Source: Tateyamaria sp. Alg231-49 (lineage in GTDB: Bacteria; Pseudomonadota; Alphaproteobacteria; Rhodobacterales; Rhodobacteraceae). From it: a stretch of DNA of 64,000 bases. The translations under genes and the position numbers were made by a program. The notes beneath the pieces were generated by a model that saw only the letters and a program-made list of their open reading frames with translations, searched no databases and had not been told where the DNA came from. Shown here piece by piece: positions 37,886 through 48,754 of the stretch (positions are counted from its first letter, which is position 1; each line of letters opens with the position of its first letter). The stretch lies in NCBI RefSeq assembly GCF_900143535.1, contig NZ_FRFA01000020.1:1-64000 (forward strand), written 5' to 3'.

Positions 37886-37928
37886 AGGGCCCTACTGCGG
37901 GGCCTTTCACTGTTTCAGGAGACACAGG

Positions 37929-39542
37929 ATGCGCGAATGGTGGCGAGACGCGGTGATCTATCAGATCTACCCTCGGTCCTTTCAGGATGACAATGGTGAC
38001 GGCATCGGCGATCTGCCCGGGATCACGCGCCGCTTGGATCATGTTGCCTCGCTTGGGGTGGATGCGATCTGGCTGTCCCCGTTCTTTACTTCGCCCGATA
38101 AGGACATGGGCTATGATGTGTCCGATTACACCGGGGTCAATCCACTGTTCGGCACGGTCGAGGATTTTGACGCACTCACGGCGCGCGCTCATGATCTCGG
38201 CCTGAAGGTCATCATCGATCAGGTGCTGTCCCACAGTTCCGACCAGCACCCGTGGTTTGAAGAAAGCCGCCAGAACCAAGCCAACCCCAAGGCAGATTGG
38301 TACGTGTGGGCCGACCCCAAGAAGGATGGTAGCGCGCCCAACAACTGGCCGTCAGTTTTTGGTGGCTCGGCTTGGATGTTCGACCCCCGTCGTCGCCAGT
38401 ATTACATGCACAACTTCCTCGTCTCGCAGCCGGATTTGAACTTTCACAATCCGGAAGTGGTCGAGGCGCTCTTGGAAACGATGGATTTCTGGTTGCAGCG
38501 CGGCGTCGATGGTTTCCGGCTGGATACCGTGAACTTTTATGTGCACGACAAACAGCTTCGCAACAATCCGGCGTCACGCTACAAGGAGTTTCCCGGCAAC
38601 CCTTACGGCGCGCAACGGCATATCCATTCCAAGACACAGCCTGAAAACCTTGAAGTTCTCAAGAAACTGCGCACTCTTCTGGACAAATACGACGACCGGA
38701 TGATGATTGGCGAAGTGGGCGAAGATGGCCTGCGCCAGATTGAGATCATGGGCGAATACACATCCGGCAATGACAAGCTGCACATGGCCTATTCTTTCGC
38801 CATGCTCAGCCACGACCATTCGCCAAAGCATTTCCGCAACTGTATCGAAGGATTTATGCGGGACGCCCCTGATGGCTGGCCCTGTTGGTCGTTCTCAAAC
38901 CACGATGTACAACGCCATGTGACCCGCTGGGCCAAAACGCCCGAAATGGAAGACGCCGTCGCGCGCCAGTCAATCAACATGCTGGTCAGCTTTCCCGGCA
39001 CCCTTGGTATCTATCAGGGTGAAGAGCTGGGGCAGACAGAGACCGACATCGAGTTTCACGAGCTTCAGGACCTCGGCAACATCGGCTTCTGGCCCGACAA
39101 CAAGGGCCGCGATGGCTGCCGCACGCCAATGGTGTGGGACGAAAGCCAACCCAATGCCGGATTTTCGACGGGTGAGCCTTGGCTACCGGTCAAACCACCG
39201 CAAGCGGCCCATGCAACTGCTGGCCAAGAGGGCAAGAATGACTCGGTTTTGGGCACCTATCGCGCCGCCTTGGCGTTCCGCAAATCCCGGCCCGAATTGA
39301 GCTTTGGCGAAACAACATTTCCTAAAGTCCGCAACCCCTTGTTGGCGGTGTGCCGGACATATGAGGGGGGCAGTCTGACAGGTGTCTTCAACCTATCTGA
39401 TCAGCCTCAGTCAGTCCGAGTAAGTGGCGACGCTGCTCTGGTCGGAACACCCGCTGGTGCGTTGGAAAAAGGACGCCTGAAACTGCCACCCTATGGCTAC
39501 GCCTATCTAGAGACTGGGACAGACCAAAGCGCGCTTGGATAA
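37929..39542 (+). CDS. Alpha-glucosidase, glycoside hydrolase family 13
   Basis: The 537-residue enzyme starts at the ATG at 37929 (AGGAG upstream) with MREWWRDAVIYQIYPRSFQD, the usual start of oligo-1,6-glucosidase/AglA-type GH13 enzymes. Catalytic residues are visible: nucleophile Asp in GVDGFRLDTVNFYV, acid Glu in MMIGEVGEDGL and the stabilising Asp in SFSNHDVQRHVTR. There is no signal peptide, so it acts on imported sugars or on glycogen fragments. It opens the glycogen gene run. A role with maltose, trehalose or sucrose import is possible, but no transporter is adjacent. Confidence 0.92.
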   Translation: MREWWRDAVIYQIYPRSFQDDNGDGIGDLPGITRRLDHVASLGVDAIWLSPFFTSPDKDMGYDVSDYTGVNPLFGTVEDFDALTARAHDLGLKVIIDQVLSHSSDQHPWFEESRQNQANPKADWYVWADPKKDGSAPNNWPSVFGGSAWMFDPRRRQYYMHNFLVSQPDLNFHNPEVVEALLETMDFWLQRGVDGFRLDTVNFYVHDKQLRNNPASRYKEFPGNPYGAQRHIHSKTQPENLEVLKKLRTLLDKYDDRMMIGEVGEDGLRQIEIMGEYTSGNDKLHMAYSFAMLSHDHSPKHFRNCIEGFMRDAPDGWPCWSFSNHDVQRHVTRWAKTPEMEDAVARQSINMLVSFPGTLGIYQGEELGQTETDIEFHELQDLGNIGFWPDNKGRDGCRTPMVWDESQPNAGFSTGEPWLPVKPPQAAHATAGQEGKNDSVLGTYRAALAFRKSRPELSFGETTFPKVRNPLLAVCRTYEGGSLTGVFNLSDQPQSVRVSGDAALVGTPAGALEKGRLKLPPYGYAYLETGTDQSALG

Positions 39543-39668
39543 GCGCCGCAGCCCACCCGGCAGAAGCGCTGTGTCATCTCAGGCGCTTTCGGCTAGGGTA
39601 GTATGAAACACTGAAGCCGCCTGACCTGAGAAAGGGCGGGCGCAAAGGACCGGAAAGACCGCACTCGC

Positions 39669-41885
39669 ATGGCCAAACTTCTGACACGCGACATGGCCCT
39701 CAAGGCCGCCCCGCCCTGGGACGTGGTGACAGCCCTTTTGGACGGGCATCTGGCCGACCCGTTCCAGTTTCTGGGTTTGCGCGTGCATCCTGAGGGCTTT
39801 GCGCTCAATGTCTTTGTGCCCGGCGCCGATACAGTCACCTGCATAACAGGCAAGGCCACAAATACTCCCCTAGAGCCTGTTGAACATGCTCCGGGTCTTT
39901 TCTGCACCCTTTTGAAAAAGGATCAGCCTTACCGGCTGAGCGCCACCGCGGGCGAAACCAATTGGACGTTTGAAGACCCTTATCGATTTGGCCGGGTTCT
40001 AAGCGACGACGACCTTTACTATCTTGGTGAAGGGTCGATGCACCGTCTTTGGAAAACGCTGGGTGCAAACGTTACAGAGATCGACGGGGTGGCAGGCGTG
40101 CATTTTGCAGTCTGGGCCCCGAACGCCGAACGCGTCGCCGTGGTTGGCGATTTCAACGTTTGGGATGTGCGCCGCCATGGGATGCGGCGGTTGGGAGCTT
40201 CGGGTGTTTGGGAGATTTTTGTTCCGGGTGTAATGCCCGGTGATGTCTACAAATACGCAATTCGCGCGAATGGCAGTGATCTGCCGCTCAAAGCAGATCC
40301 AGTGGGGTTTGGTTCTGAACATCCCCCCAAGACCGGATCCGTTGTGCGCGACATTGCGGGACATGATTGGAAAGACGGCGCGTGGATGGAAGGGCGTGCT
40401 GCGCGTCACAACACAGATGTGCCCATCAGCATTTACGAAGTGAACCTTGCCAGCTGGAAACGTGCGGAGGGCGACCGCCCGTTATCATACGAGGAATTGG
40501 CCACAGATCTGGTCGAATACGTCGCCTACATGGGCTTTACCCATATCGAGTTGATGCCGATCACTGAGCACCCCTTTGACGGTTCGTGGGGATACCAACC
40601 CGTTGGGATGTACGCGCCAACCATTCGTCACGGGACACCCGATGAGTTCCGCGCATTGGTCACTGCCGCCCATAACAAAGGCCTCAGCGTTCTGCTGGAC
40701 TGGGTGCCGGCGCACTTCCCGACCGATGAACACGGCCTTGCGCAATTCGACGGAACGCACCTGTATGAACATTCCGACCCCCGCGAAGGATTTCATCAGG
40801 ACTGGAACACCCTGATCTTCAATTTTGGGCGGCGCGAAGTGGTGAACTTCATGCGCTCCAACGCGCTGTACTGGATGGAAGAATATCATCTGGACGGCAT
40901 CCGTGTGGATGCTGTCGCCTCGATGTTGTACCGCGACTATTCGCGCAAAGAGGGCGAATGGGTGCCCAATGCGCATGGCGGTCGCGAGAACCTTGAGGCT
41001 ATCGCCTTCCTGCAAGAGACCAATACTTTCGTCTACGGCGAAGACGCCAGTATCATGACCGTAGCCGAGGAAAGCACAGCCTTTCCCGGTGTCTCCCGCC
41101 CCGTTTATCACGGCGGCCTCGGGTTTGGGTTCAAGTGGAACATGGGGTGGATGAACGACACCCTACGTTACATGGAAGAGGAACCCATCAACCGCAAATA
41201 CCACCACCACCTGATGACCTTTGGCATCGCCTATGCGTTTTCGGAAAACTTCGTGCTGCCGATCAGCCATGACGAGGTTGTGCATGGCAAAGGGTCGATG
41301 CTGGAAAAAATGCCCGGCAATGACTGGGAAAAATTCGCAAACCTGCGGGCTTACTATGGGTTTATGTGGTCCCATCCGGGCAAAAAATTGCTGTTTATGG
41401 GTCAGGAATTCGCACAGCGCGACGAGTGGAACCATAACCAGAGCCTTGATTGGCATTTGTTGGACGCGCCTGCCCATTCGGGCATCCAGACATTGGTGCG
41501 TGACCTCAACGCGCTTTACCGCTCGACGCCAGCGCTCTACCTCAATGACTGCCGGCCCAGTGGATTTGGCTGGATCGACGGCGGCGACATGGAAAACTCG
41601 ATCTACGTTTATCAGCGCATAGGCGGGTCAGATGACCCACGCGCAATCATCGTGCTGAACATGACGCCGGTAGAACGCTCAGATCACCGGATCGGCCTGC
41701 CCGGTAAAGGGTTCTGGCGCGAGGCATTGAATACAGACGGCGTCGAATATGGCGGCGGCGGGCGTGGCAATCTGGGAGGAGTGCACGCCGAGGCCGTTGA
41801 ATGGATGGGGCAATCCCATTCGGCCAATGTCACATTGCCGCCCCTGTCGGCGGTTATCTTGATCGAAGGGGAGGACGACACATGA
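39669..41885 (+). CDS. glgB: 1,4-alpha-glucan branching enzyme GlgB
   Basis: GlgB, 738 residues, makes alpha-1,6 branches in glycogen. It has the long bacterial form with an extra N-terminal carbohydrate-binding domain ([20 protein letters not shown]) before the CBM48 ([20 protein letters not shown]). The GH13 core follows with [17 protein letters not shown], the nucleophile Asp in [19 protein letters not shown], the acid Glu in [17 protein letters not shown] and [14 protein letters not shown]. The stop overlaps the glgC start in ATGA. Confidence 0.97.
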   Translation: MAKLLTRDMALKAAPPWDVVTALLDGHLADPFQFLGLRVHPEGFALNVFVPGADTVTCITGKATNTPLEPVEHAPGLFCTLLKKDQPYRLSATAGETNWTFEDPYRFGRVLSDDDLYYLGEGSMHRLWKTLGANVTEIDGVAGVHFAVWAPNAERVAVVGDFNVWDVRRHGMRRLGASGVWEIFVPGVMPGDVYKYAIRANGSDLPLKADPVGFGSEHPPKTGSVVRDIAGHDWKDGAWMEGRAARHNTDVPISIYEVNLASWKRAEGDRPLSYEELATDLVEYVAYMGFTHIELMPITEHPFDGSWGYQPVGMYAPTIRHGTPDEFRALVTAAHNKGLSVLLDWVPAHFPTDEHGLAQFDGTHLYEHSDPREGFHQDWNTLIFNFGRREVVNFMRSNALYWMEEYHLDGIRVDAVASMLYRDYSRKEGEWVPNAHGGRENLEAIAFLQETNTFVYGEDASIMTVAEESTAFPGVSRPVYHGGLGFGFKWNMGWMNDTLRYMEEEPINRKYHHHLMTFGIAYAFSENFVLPISHDEVVHGKGSMLEKMPGNDWEKFANLRAYYGFMWSHPGKKLLFMGQEFAQRDEWNHNQSLDWHLLDAPAHSGIQTLVRDLNALYRSTPALYLNDCRPSGFGWIDGGDMENSIYVYQRIGGSDDPRAIIVLNMTPVERSDHRIGLPGKGFWREALNTDGVEYGGGGRGNLGGVHAEAVEWMGQSHSANVTLPPLSAVILIEGEDDT

Positions 41886-43153
41886 AACCAACACCCAACC
41901 AGCGCCTGTCAAATCGCGCCATGGCCTTTGTGCTTGCAGGTGGGCGGGGCAGTCGCCTCAAGGAGCTGACAGACAGCCGCGCCAAACCAGCGGTCTATTT
42001 CGGCGGCAAGACGCGGATCGTGGATTTCGCACTGTCCAATGCGCTCAACTCCGGCATCCGCAAGATGGCCATCGCCACGCAATACAAGGCCCACAGCCTG
42101 ATCCGCCACTGCCAGCGCGGGTGGGGTTTTCTGCGGGCTGAGCGGAACGAATACCTTGATATTCTGCCAGCCAGCCAGCGGACATCCGAAGACAAGTGGT
42201 ATCTTGGCACCGCTGATGCAGTTGCCCAGAACATCGACATCATCGACAGCTATGACGTTGATTACATTGTCGTTCTGGCCGGGGATCACATCTACAAGAT
42301 GGATTACGAGATCATGCTGCAACAGCATGTGGACACCGACGCTGACGTCACCATTGGCTGTTTGACCGTGCCCCGGATGGAGGCAACTGCCTTTGGTGTC
42401 ATGCATTGCGACGCAGCCGACCGCATCACTGACTTTCTGGAAAAGCCTGCCGATCCCCCCGCCATTCCCGGAGATCCGGATCACGCGCTCGCGTCGATGG
42501 GCATCTACGTGTTCAAATGGTCCTTCCTGCGTGATCTGCTGATCCAGGACATGGAAGACCCCAATTCGGCCCATGATTTCGGCAACGACATTATTCCGCA
42601 GGTGGTCAAAGGCGGCAAGGCGCAGGCCCACAGGTTCTCGGATAGCTGTGTGCAGTCCGGCCTTGAAGCCGAGCCTTATTGGCGCGACGTCGGCACGATT
42701 GACGCGTTCTGGCGCGCCAATATCGACCTGACCGAGTTCACTCCGCCGCTGGACCTTTATGACAACTCGTGGCCGATCTGGACCTATGCCGAAAGCGTGC
42801 CTCCAGCCAAGTTCATCCATAACGAAGAAAACCGCCGCGGTATGGCGGTGTCTTCCATGGTGTCTGGCGGTTGCATCATTTCGGGCTCTGAAATCCTTGA
42901 ATCCCTGCTGTTCACAGGCGTGCGCAGCCATTCGTTTTCTTCGCTGAACCAAGTAGTGGCCCTGCCCTATGTTGAGGTCGGGCGCGAAGCGAAACTGACC
43001 AAATGTGTGGTCGACAGGGGGGTGCACATCCCGGACGGTCTGGTGGTTGGCGAAGATCCAGTCGAGGACGCCAAATGGTTCCGCGTGTCGGATGGGGGCG
43101 TTGTTTTGATCACCAAACCTATGATCGCGGCCCGCGCGGCGGCACTTGGATAA
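41882..43153 (+). CDS. glgC: Glucose-1-phosphate adenylyltransferase GlgC
   Basis: GlgC, 423 residues from the ATG at 41882, makes ADP-glucose, the glycogen precursor. The nucleotide motif is [64 protein letters not shown] and [19 protein letters not shown] are all standard. A C-terminal left-handed helix domain includes [20 protein letters not shown]. In this family the enzyme is the allosteric control point. The longer frame to 41801 lies in glgB. Confidence 0.97.
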   Translation: MKPTPNQRLSNRAMAFVLAGGRGSRLKELTDSRAKPAVYFGGKTRIVDFALSNALNSGIRKMAIATQYKAHSLIRHCQRGWGFLRAERNEYLDILPASQRTSEDKWYLGTADAVAQNIDIIDSYDVDYIVVLAGDHIYKMDYEIMLQQHVDTDADVTIGCLTVPRMEATAFGVMHCDAADRITDFLEKPADPPAIPGDPDHALASMGIYVFKWSFLRDLLIQDMEDPNSAHDFGNDIIPQVVKGGKAQAHRFSDSCVQSGLEAEPYWRDVGTIDAFWRANIDLTEFTPPLDLYDNSWPIWTYAESVPPAKFIHNEENRRGMAVSSMVSGGCIISGSEILESLLFTGVRSHSFSSLNQVVALPYVEVGREAKLTKCVVDRGVHIPDGLVVGEDPVEDAKWFRVSDGGVVLITKPMIAARAAALG

Positions 43154-43156
43154 CCG

Positions 43157-44587
43157 ATGCGTTGCGTTTTGTCCGTCACCTCCGAATGTGTGCCCCTGAT
43201 CAAAACCGGGGGCCTTGCGGATGTGGCGGGCGCGTTGCCTGCAGGGTTGGCGCAGACGGGGTGGCAGATGCGCACCTTGATGCCTGCCTATCCCGGTCTT
43301 GTTGCTAAAGCTGGCGCCAAGAAGAAGGTTTTTGCGTTCAAGGATCTGATGGGGGGACCTGCGCGCGTATTGGCGGGTGTCGCGGGCGGCGTTGATGTGC
43401 TGTTGCTGGATGCGCCGCACCTTTATGACCGCCCCGGCGGTCCCTATGGCAATCCAACGGATTTCCCGGACAATCCGGTCCGTTTTGCCGCCCTGTCCTA
43501 TGCTGCGGCATGCATCGCGCGCGACGGGCTGAGCGATGGATGGCGTCCCGAAGTGTTGCATGCCCATGACTGGCAAGCCGGGCTGGCCCCGACCTATCTG
43601 AAGTTGGGTGGTGACCATGATGTCGCCACGGTGATGACGGTGCACAACATCGCTTTTCAGGGATTGGCTCCGGCGGCGATGCTGGGAGCGATGGACTTGC
43701 CAATTTCCGAATTCACATCGGAGGGGCTGGAATACTGGGGCCAGATCAGCACGTTGAAGGCCGGGCTGGTCGATGCCGATGCGATCACGACTGTCAGCCC
43801 GACCTATGCGGCCGAGCTGATGCGCCCGGAATTTGGCATGGGGCTGGATGGATTGATTGCACACCGTGCGGGCGATCTAAGCGGCATCCTAAACGGCATC
43901 GACATGGACGTTTGGAACCCGGCAACGGACCCAGAGATCACGCCATATTCAAGCACATCGCTAAAGGGCAAGGCGAAGAACCGCAAAGCTCTGATGGCTG
44001 AATTCGGCTTGTCGGACATCACCGGCCCGCTTGCCATCATCGTGAGCCGCCTAACCTCGCAAAAAGGGATGGACCTGATCGCGGATTGCGCAGGGCAGTT
44101 TGTGGCCTCGGGCGGAGGCATTGCTATCCTTGGCAGTGGCGACCCGGCCATCGAGGATCAGATGCGCCTGCTTGCGCGCAATCACCCCGGCAAGATCGGT
44201 TTGCGCATCGGCTATGATGAGGCGCTGTCGCATCGCATGTTCGGGGGCGGGGACGCAGTGTTGGTGCCCTCGCGATTTGAACCCTGCGGGCTGACTCAGC
44301 TTTATGGTTTGCGTTATGGCACAGTGCCCGTTGTGGCCGCCACAGGTGGGCTGGCTGACAGCGTGATCAACGCCAACGTCATGGCGCAATCGTCGAATGC
44401 ATCGACGGGTTTTCAGTTTCATCCGGTGGATTCTTTGGCCTTTGGCCACTGTTTGCGTCGTGTCACGGACATGTTTGCCGATAAATCAGGCTGGACCCGC
44501 CTGCAAAAACGGGGAATGAAGCAGCATCTGGGGTGGGAGGCCTCGTCCGCAGCATATGCTGCACTGTATGAAAGGCTTACCGAGTGA
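43157..44587 (+). CDS. glgA: Glycogen synthase GlgA
   Basis: GlgA, 476 residues, is a family GT5 synthase that extends alpha-1,4-glucan from ADP-glucose. The ADP-glucose-binding KTGGLADVAGALP is at the N-terminus. HAHDWQAGLAPTYLK, VHNIAFQGLAPAAMLG, ISRLTSQKG-like VSRLTSQKGMDL, and the C-terminal PSRFEPCGLTQLYGLRYGTV follow. It starts four bases after glgC and its stop overlaps glgX in GTGA. Confidence 0.97.
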   Translation: MRCVLSVTSECVPLIKTGGLADVAGALPAGLAQTGWQMRTLMPAYPGLVAKAGAKKKVFAFKDLMGGPARVLAGVAGGVDVLLLDAPHLYDRPGGPYGNPTDFPDNPVRFAALSYAAACIARDGLSDGWRPEVLHAHDWQAGLAPTYLKLGGDHDVATVMTVHNIAFQGLAPAAMLGAMDLPISEFTSEGLEYWGQISTLKAGLVDADAITTVSPTYAAELMRPEFGMGLDGLIAHRAGDLSGILNGIDMDVWNPATDPEITPYSSTSLKGKAKNRKALMAEFGLSDITGPLAIIVSRLTSQKGMDLIADCAGQFVASGGGIAILGSGDPAIEDQMRLLARNHPGKIGLRIGYDEALSHRMFGGGDAVLVPSRFEPCGLTQLYGLRYGTVPVVAATGGLADSVINANVMAQSSNASTGFQFHPVDSLAFGHCLRRVTDMFADKSGWTRLQKRGMKQHLGWEASSAAYAALYERLTE

Positions 44588-46713
44588 ATGTCTCCGCACA
44601 GCACGATCTGCCGAAGGTTCTAAAACATCATTCGATGTCTGCCGGCCGTCCCTACCCAATTGGGGCCACCTTTGACGGCGAAGGCGTCAACTTTGCTGTC
44701 TTTTCCGAACATGCTGAGCGGGTGGAATTGTGCCTGTTTGACCATGACGGCTGGATCGAGATTGCGCGCATTCCGCTGATGGAGCGGGACGGAGACGTCT
44801 GGCACATCTATGTCGCCGGGCTGACACCGGGAACGTCCTATGGCTACCGTGTGCATGGACCTTACGACCCCGAAAACGGGCATCGGTTCAATCCCAACAA
44901 GCTACTGTTGGATCCCTATGCAAAGCGCATCATTGGCGAAGTGGCGTGGAACGACGCAGTCATGGGCTATAGTATCGGCGCCAAGACCGCAGACCTCAGC
45001 TATGATCGCCGCGACAGCGCGGCATACGTCCCGCGCTCGGTCGTGGTGGACCCAAGTTTTGAGTGGGGCAAGGACGCCCCACCGGAAATCAGCGGGTCGG
45101 AAACGCTGATCTATGAGGCCCACGTTAAAGGCATGACCGCAGAATTCCCCGGTCTGCGCCGCGGCCAACGGGGCCATTTCCTTGGCATGGCGAGCGAGCC
45201 GGTGCTGGAACACCTGACCAAGCTGGGCGTAACGACTGTACAGTTGCTCCCCGTGCATACCTTTCTGGACGACAAGTTCCTCGTGGATGCGAACCTTTCA
45301 AATTTTTGGGGTTACCAATCCATTGGCTTTTTCGCGCCCGAACCGCGTTACATGGATCAGGCGGGCATCTGGGAATTTCAGACCATGGTGCGCCGGTTCC
45401 ATGCCGCCGGAATCGAAGTGATCCTCGACGTGGTCTACAACCACTCCGGAGAGGGCAATCATCTGGGACCGACTTTGTCGTTCCGCGGCCTCGACAACCT
45501 GTCTTACTACCGCCTTCAGGAAGACCAACGCTATTACGTCAACGACACGGGCACGGGAAACACACTGAATGTCCGTCACCCGATGGTATTGCGCATGATC
45601 ATGGATTCATTGCGCTATTGGGTTGAGGTCATGCATGTGGACGGGTTCCGCTTTGACCTTGCCACCGTGTTGGGCCGCGAGACCGAAGGGTTCAACCGCA
45701 ATGGTGGGTTTCTGGATGCACTGGGGCAGGACCCCGTCCTGAGCCGTGTTAAATTGATCGCCGAGCCATGGGATTTGGGGCCCGGAGGATATCAGCTCGG
45801 CAATTGGCCGCATCCATTCCTTGAATACAACGACAAGTTTCGCGACGGCATCCGCAAGTTTTGGCGGGGCGACGCGGGCCTGACAGGCAAGCTGGGCCGG
45901 TGCCTGACAGGCAGTGCAGATACGTTTGACCATTCTGGACGTGCGGCCACGTCTTCTATCAACTTTATCACCTGTCACGACGGCATGACCCTGCGCGACG
46001 TGGTGAGCTATGACAAAAAAAACAACCATGCCAATGGCGAGGCCAACCGCGACGGCACGGATGCGAACTGGTCTGACAATATGGGCGTCGAAGGCCCGAC
46101 AAACGATGCCGAGATCAACGCCGCCCGTGCCCAGCGCCAACGCAACCTGCTGGCCACCGGTTTCTTATCGCAGGGAACGCCCATGCTCTTGGCCGGCGAT
46201 GAGATCGGCAATTCGCAGGATGGCAACAACAACACCTTTGGGCAGGACAACCCGCTGGGTTGGGTGAACTGGGGCAGTGCGGATCAGGACATGCTCGCTT
46301 TTGTACAGCGCCTGAGTGCCCTGCGCCGCGACAACAAAGTGCTGCGTCAGGCCCGCTTCCTGCATTCGCGACCACGCAGCGCAGATGGTAAACCAGATGT
46401 GTTCTGGCGCTTGCCTGACGGCACGGCACCAACCCGAGAAGACTGGGAAGACCCCGACACAAAGACCATCGGAGTAGAGTTACGCACATCTTCGACCACG
46501 CCCTACTACGCGGCCTCGGACGACGTGATCTTTCTTGTCTTCAACAACGATGAGGATCAGGACGTTGTCCTGCCCCCCTGCGCCCCAGACAAGACTTGGG
46601 AACGGATTTTGAACACTGCCGCACCAGATGAAGGCCCTTACTGCCTTGTTGGCAAGACTGTGCATGTCAGCGCCTTGTCCGTTTCAGTCTTTACGCTGGC
46701 GCCAATACACTAA
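44584..46713 (+). CDS. glgX: Glycogen debranching enzyme GlgX
   Basis: GlgX, 709 residues, hydrolyses alpha-1,6 links in phosphorylase-limited glycogen. A CBM48 domain (PIGATFDGEGVNFAVFSEHA) is followed by a GH13 core with VYNHSGEGNHLGPTLSFRG, nucleophile Asp in VDGFRFDLATVLGRE, acid Glu in KLIAEPWDLGPGGYQLG and NFITCHDGMTLRDVVSYDKK. The GTG at 44584 overlaps the glgA stop; the next ATG (44635) would also keep the core. The N-terminal 17 residues are therefore less certain. Confidence 0.95.
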   Translation: MNVSAQHDLPKVLKHHSMSAGRPYPIGATFDGEGVNFAVFSEHAERVELCLFDHDGWIEIARIPLMERDGDVWHIYVAGLTPGTSYGYRVHGPYDPENGHRFNPNKLLLDPYAKRIIGEVAWNDAVMGYSIGAKTADLSYDRRDSAAYVPRSVVVDPSFEWGKDAPPEISGSETLIYEAHVKGMTAEFPGLRRGQRGHFLGMASEPVLEHLTKLGVTTVQLLPVHTFLDDKFLVDANLSNFWGYQSIGFFAPEPRYMDQAGIWEFQTMVRRFHAAGIEVILDVVYNHSGEGNHLGPTLSFRGLDNLSYYRLQEDQRYYVNDTGTGNTLNVRHPMVLRMIMDSLRYWVEVMHVDGFRFDLATVLGRETEGFNRNGGFLDALGQDPVLSRVKLIAEPWDLGPGGYQLGNWPHPFLEYNDKFRDGIRKFWRGDAGLTGKLGRCLTGSADTFDHSGRAATSSINFITCHDGMTLRDVVSYDKKNNHANGEANRDGTDANWSDNMGVEGPTNDAEINAARAQRQRNLLATGFLSQGTPMLLAGDEIGNSQDGNNNTFGQDNPLGWVNWGSADQDMLAFVQRLSALRRDNKVLRQARFLHSRPRSADGKPDVFWRLPDGTAPTREDWEDPDTKTIGVELRTSSTTPYYAASDDVIFLVFNNDEDQDVVLPPCAPDKTWERILNTAAPDEGPYCLVGKTVHVSALSVSVFTLAPIH

Positions 46714-46725
46714 GAGGACCTACCA

Positions 46726-48351
46726 ATGAGCAAAGTGAGCATTGCGACCACCCCGTTTGAGGGACAAAAGCCCGGCACTTCGGGTCTGCGCAAAAAGTGC
46801 CGCGTGTTCATGGGCGAGCATTACCTCGAGAACTTTGTGCAGGCGATGTTTGACGGGATTGGCGGCGTGGCTGGCAAGACGCTGGTTGTTGGTGGTGATG
46901 GTCGTTTTCACAACGATGTCGCGACGCAGACCATCTTGTCTATGGCTGCGGCCAATGGCGCGGCGCGCGCGATTGTAGGGCAAAATGCCCTTCTCTCTAC
47001 CCCCGCAGCATCCCACCTGATCCGCACGATGCAAACAGATGGCGGGATAATCCTGTCAGCCAGCCATAATCCCGGCGGCATCGACGAGGATTTTGGGATT
47101 AAGTTCAACATGCCCAATGGTGGCCCCGCCCCCGAGGCAGTCACAAACGCGATTTTTGAACGCACGCAAACCATCGATACCTATCACATCTGGCAAGGTG
47201 ATTCTGTCGATCTGTCGACCATCGGTGTCAGCTCATTGGGCGGCATGACGGTCGAAATCGTTGATCCAGTTGCGGCCTATGTCGACCTGATGCAGAGCCT
47301 CTTTGATTTCCCTGCCATCGCCAAGATGATTTCGGGCGGCTTGTCGATCCGGTTCGATGCCATGTGCGCCATTACTGGCCCCTATGCCCGCGCGATCCTT
47401 GAGGATGCACTGGGCGCACCCAAAGGCACAGTGACACACGGCACTCCCCTTCCCGATTTTGGCGGCATGCACCCGGACCCGAACCCAACCTGGGCGCACG
47501 AGTTGATGGACGAGATGATGGGTGCGGACGCGCCGGGATTTGGCTGTGCATCTGACGGCGACGGCGATCGCAATATGATCGTTGGCCCCGGCTGTTATGT
47601 TAGCCCCTCTGACTCTCTGGCCGTGATTGCGGCCAATGCGCATATGGCACCCGGATATGCGGATGGTCTGAAAGGCGTCGCCCGGTCCATGCCGACTTCT
47701 GCTGCTGTGGACCGTGTGGCCGAGGCGTTGGGGCTGGATTGCTACGAAACGCCGACCGGTTGGAAATTTTTTGGCAATCTCATGGATGATGGGCGGGTCA
47801 GCCTGTGTGGTGAAGAGAGCTTTGGCACCGGGTCTGATCATGTCCGCGAAAAGGATGGCGTCTGGGCCGTTCTGATGTGGTTGAACATTATGGCAGCGAC
47901 CGGCAAATCCGTGCCGCAGATCATGGCAGATCACTGGACGCGCTTTGGCCGCAACTATTATTCCCGCCACGATTTCGAGGCGATTGAGACGGCCAAGGCC
48001 GACGCGCTGATGACCGAGTTGCGCGGCGCGTTGAGCGGGCTGGCGGGTCGCAGCGAAGGGCCTTTGACCGTCGCGCATGCGGATGACTATACCTACCTTG
48101 ACCGGGTTGATGGCAGCACGTCTGCGCAGCAAGGTGTGCGGGTTGTGTTTGAAGGTGGTGCGCGGTTCGTGGTGCGTCTATCGGGCACTGGAACCAGCGG
48201 GGCGACTCTGCGCCTCTACCTCGAAACGCTCGAGACAAATAAACTGGACCTTGAGCCACAAGAAGCCCTCGCCTCGGTGATTGCAGCCGCCCACAGCATC
48301 ATCGGGATTGAGAGCCATACAGGCCGCACCGCGCCTGACGTTATCACCTGA
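46726..48351 (+). CDS. pgm: Phosphoglucomutase (alpha-D-glucose phosphate specific)
   Basis: Pgm, 541 residues, interconverts glucose 1- and 6-phosphate and so links glycogen to central metabolism. The phosphoserine loop is ILSASHNPGGIDEDFGIKFN, the metal loop CASDGDGDRNMIVG, the sugar loop GEESFGTGSDHVREKDGVW and the phosphate-binding loop RLSGTGTSGATLRLYLE. All are intact and the length matches the family. AGAGGA precedes the ATG. No glgP (glycogen phosphorylase) is present in this run. Confidence 0.97.
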   Translation: MSKVSIATTPFEGQKPGTSGLRKKCRVFMGEHYLENFVQAMFDGIGGVAGKTLVVGGDGRFHNDVATQTILSMAAANGAARAIVGQNALLSTPAASHLIRTMQTDGGIILSASHNPGGIDEDFGIKFNMPNGGPAPEAVTNAIFERTQTIDTYHIWQGDSVDLSTIGVSSLGGMTVEIVDPVAAYVDLMQSLFDFPAIAKMISGGLSIRFDAMCAITGPYARAILEDALGAPKGTVTHGTPLPDFGGMHPDPNPTWAHELMDEMMGADAPGFGCASDGDGDRNMIVGPGCYVSPSDSLAVIAANAHMAPGYADGLKGVARSMPTSAAVDRVAEALGLDCYETPTGWKFFGNLMDDGRVSLCGEESFGTGSDHVREKDGVWAVLMWLNIMAATGKSVPQIMADHWTRFGRNYYSRHDFEAIETAKADALMTELRGALSGLAGRSEGPLTVAHADDYTYLDRVDGSTSAQQGVRVVFEGGARFVVRLSGTGTSGATLRLYLETLETNKLDLEPQEALASVIAAAHSIIGIESHTGRTAPDVIT

Positions 48352-48754
48352 CCACCAGCTATGACTTTTGCCAACTGCTGTTGGTAGCGGTTTTGCCTGA
48401 TCCAATCCGGCGGACGACCCGAACAGATGGTCCGTCCGGACGGCGAAAGCGTGGTTTACTGCCGGTTCATTCATCTTGAGTGGCTGCCAAGTCAGCCATG
48501 CTCACGCGGTCTGATCTGCAAAAAAATGTCGTTATGACGGCATGTTATTCGCCAAAACCGTTGCTTGTTTCCGGTTCAAAGGGGAGACTGTTCGGTATGA
48601 AAGTAAAAGCCGAATGAGAAACTGCCAGAGGTCAGATCACGCGCCGATAAAGTGGCCTGCTCCATATTCGGACGGATGCTGTTGAGGTGGTAGTACATAC
48701 TAATACCTCCCGGTCCGTCAACTTTACGAAATCCCATTTTCGGACCTGCGCAGC
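48352..48754. other. Intergenic region between pgm and the sulfite exporter-like gene
   Basis: These 403 bases hold no convincing gene. Just after pgm is a short hairpin, CCAAC-TGCT-GTTGG near 48371-48384, a weak terminator candidate, and then a GC-rich imperfect inverted repeat near 48408-48440 around GGTCCGTCCGG. The right end carries the 26-base palindrome at 48684-48709 described separately. A short frame at 48597-48617 is too small to support. Confidence 0.55.
48684..48709. promoter_or_regulatory. 26-base operator-like palindrome
   Basis: The arms GAGGT and TAGTA are mirrored by TACTA and ACCTC at matching spacing around a two-base centre, so 20 of 26 positions pair. The core TAGTACATACTA resembles the TnGT...ACnA half-site pair of GntR-family regulators. 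It lies 46 bases before the exporter start, within promoter distance. No regulator gene lies in the cluster. Confidence 0.6.

Noticed and set aside
41909-43864. Open frame of 651 codons on the minus strand
   Set aside because: It lies fully opposite glgC and glgA, both with strong family motifs. The long frame follows from high-GC codon use; its translation shows no family pattern.
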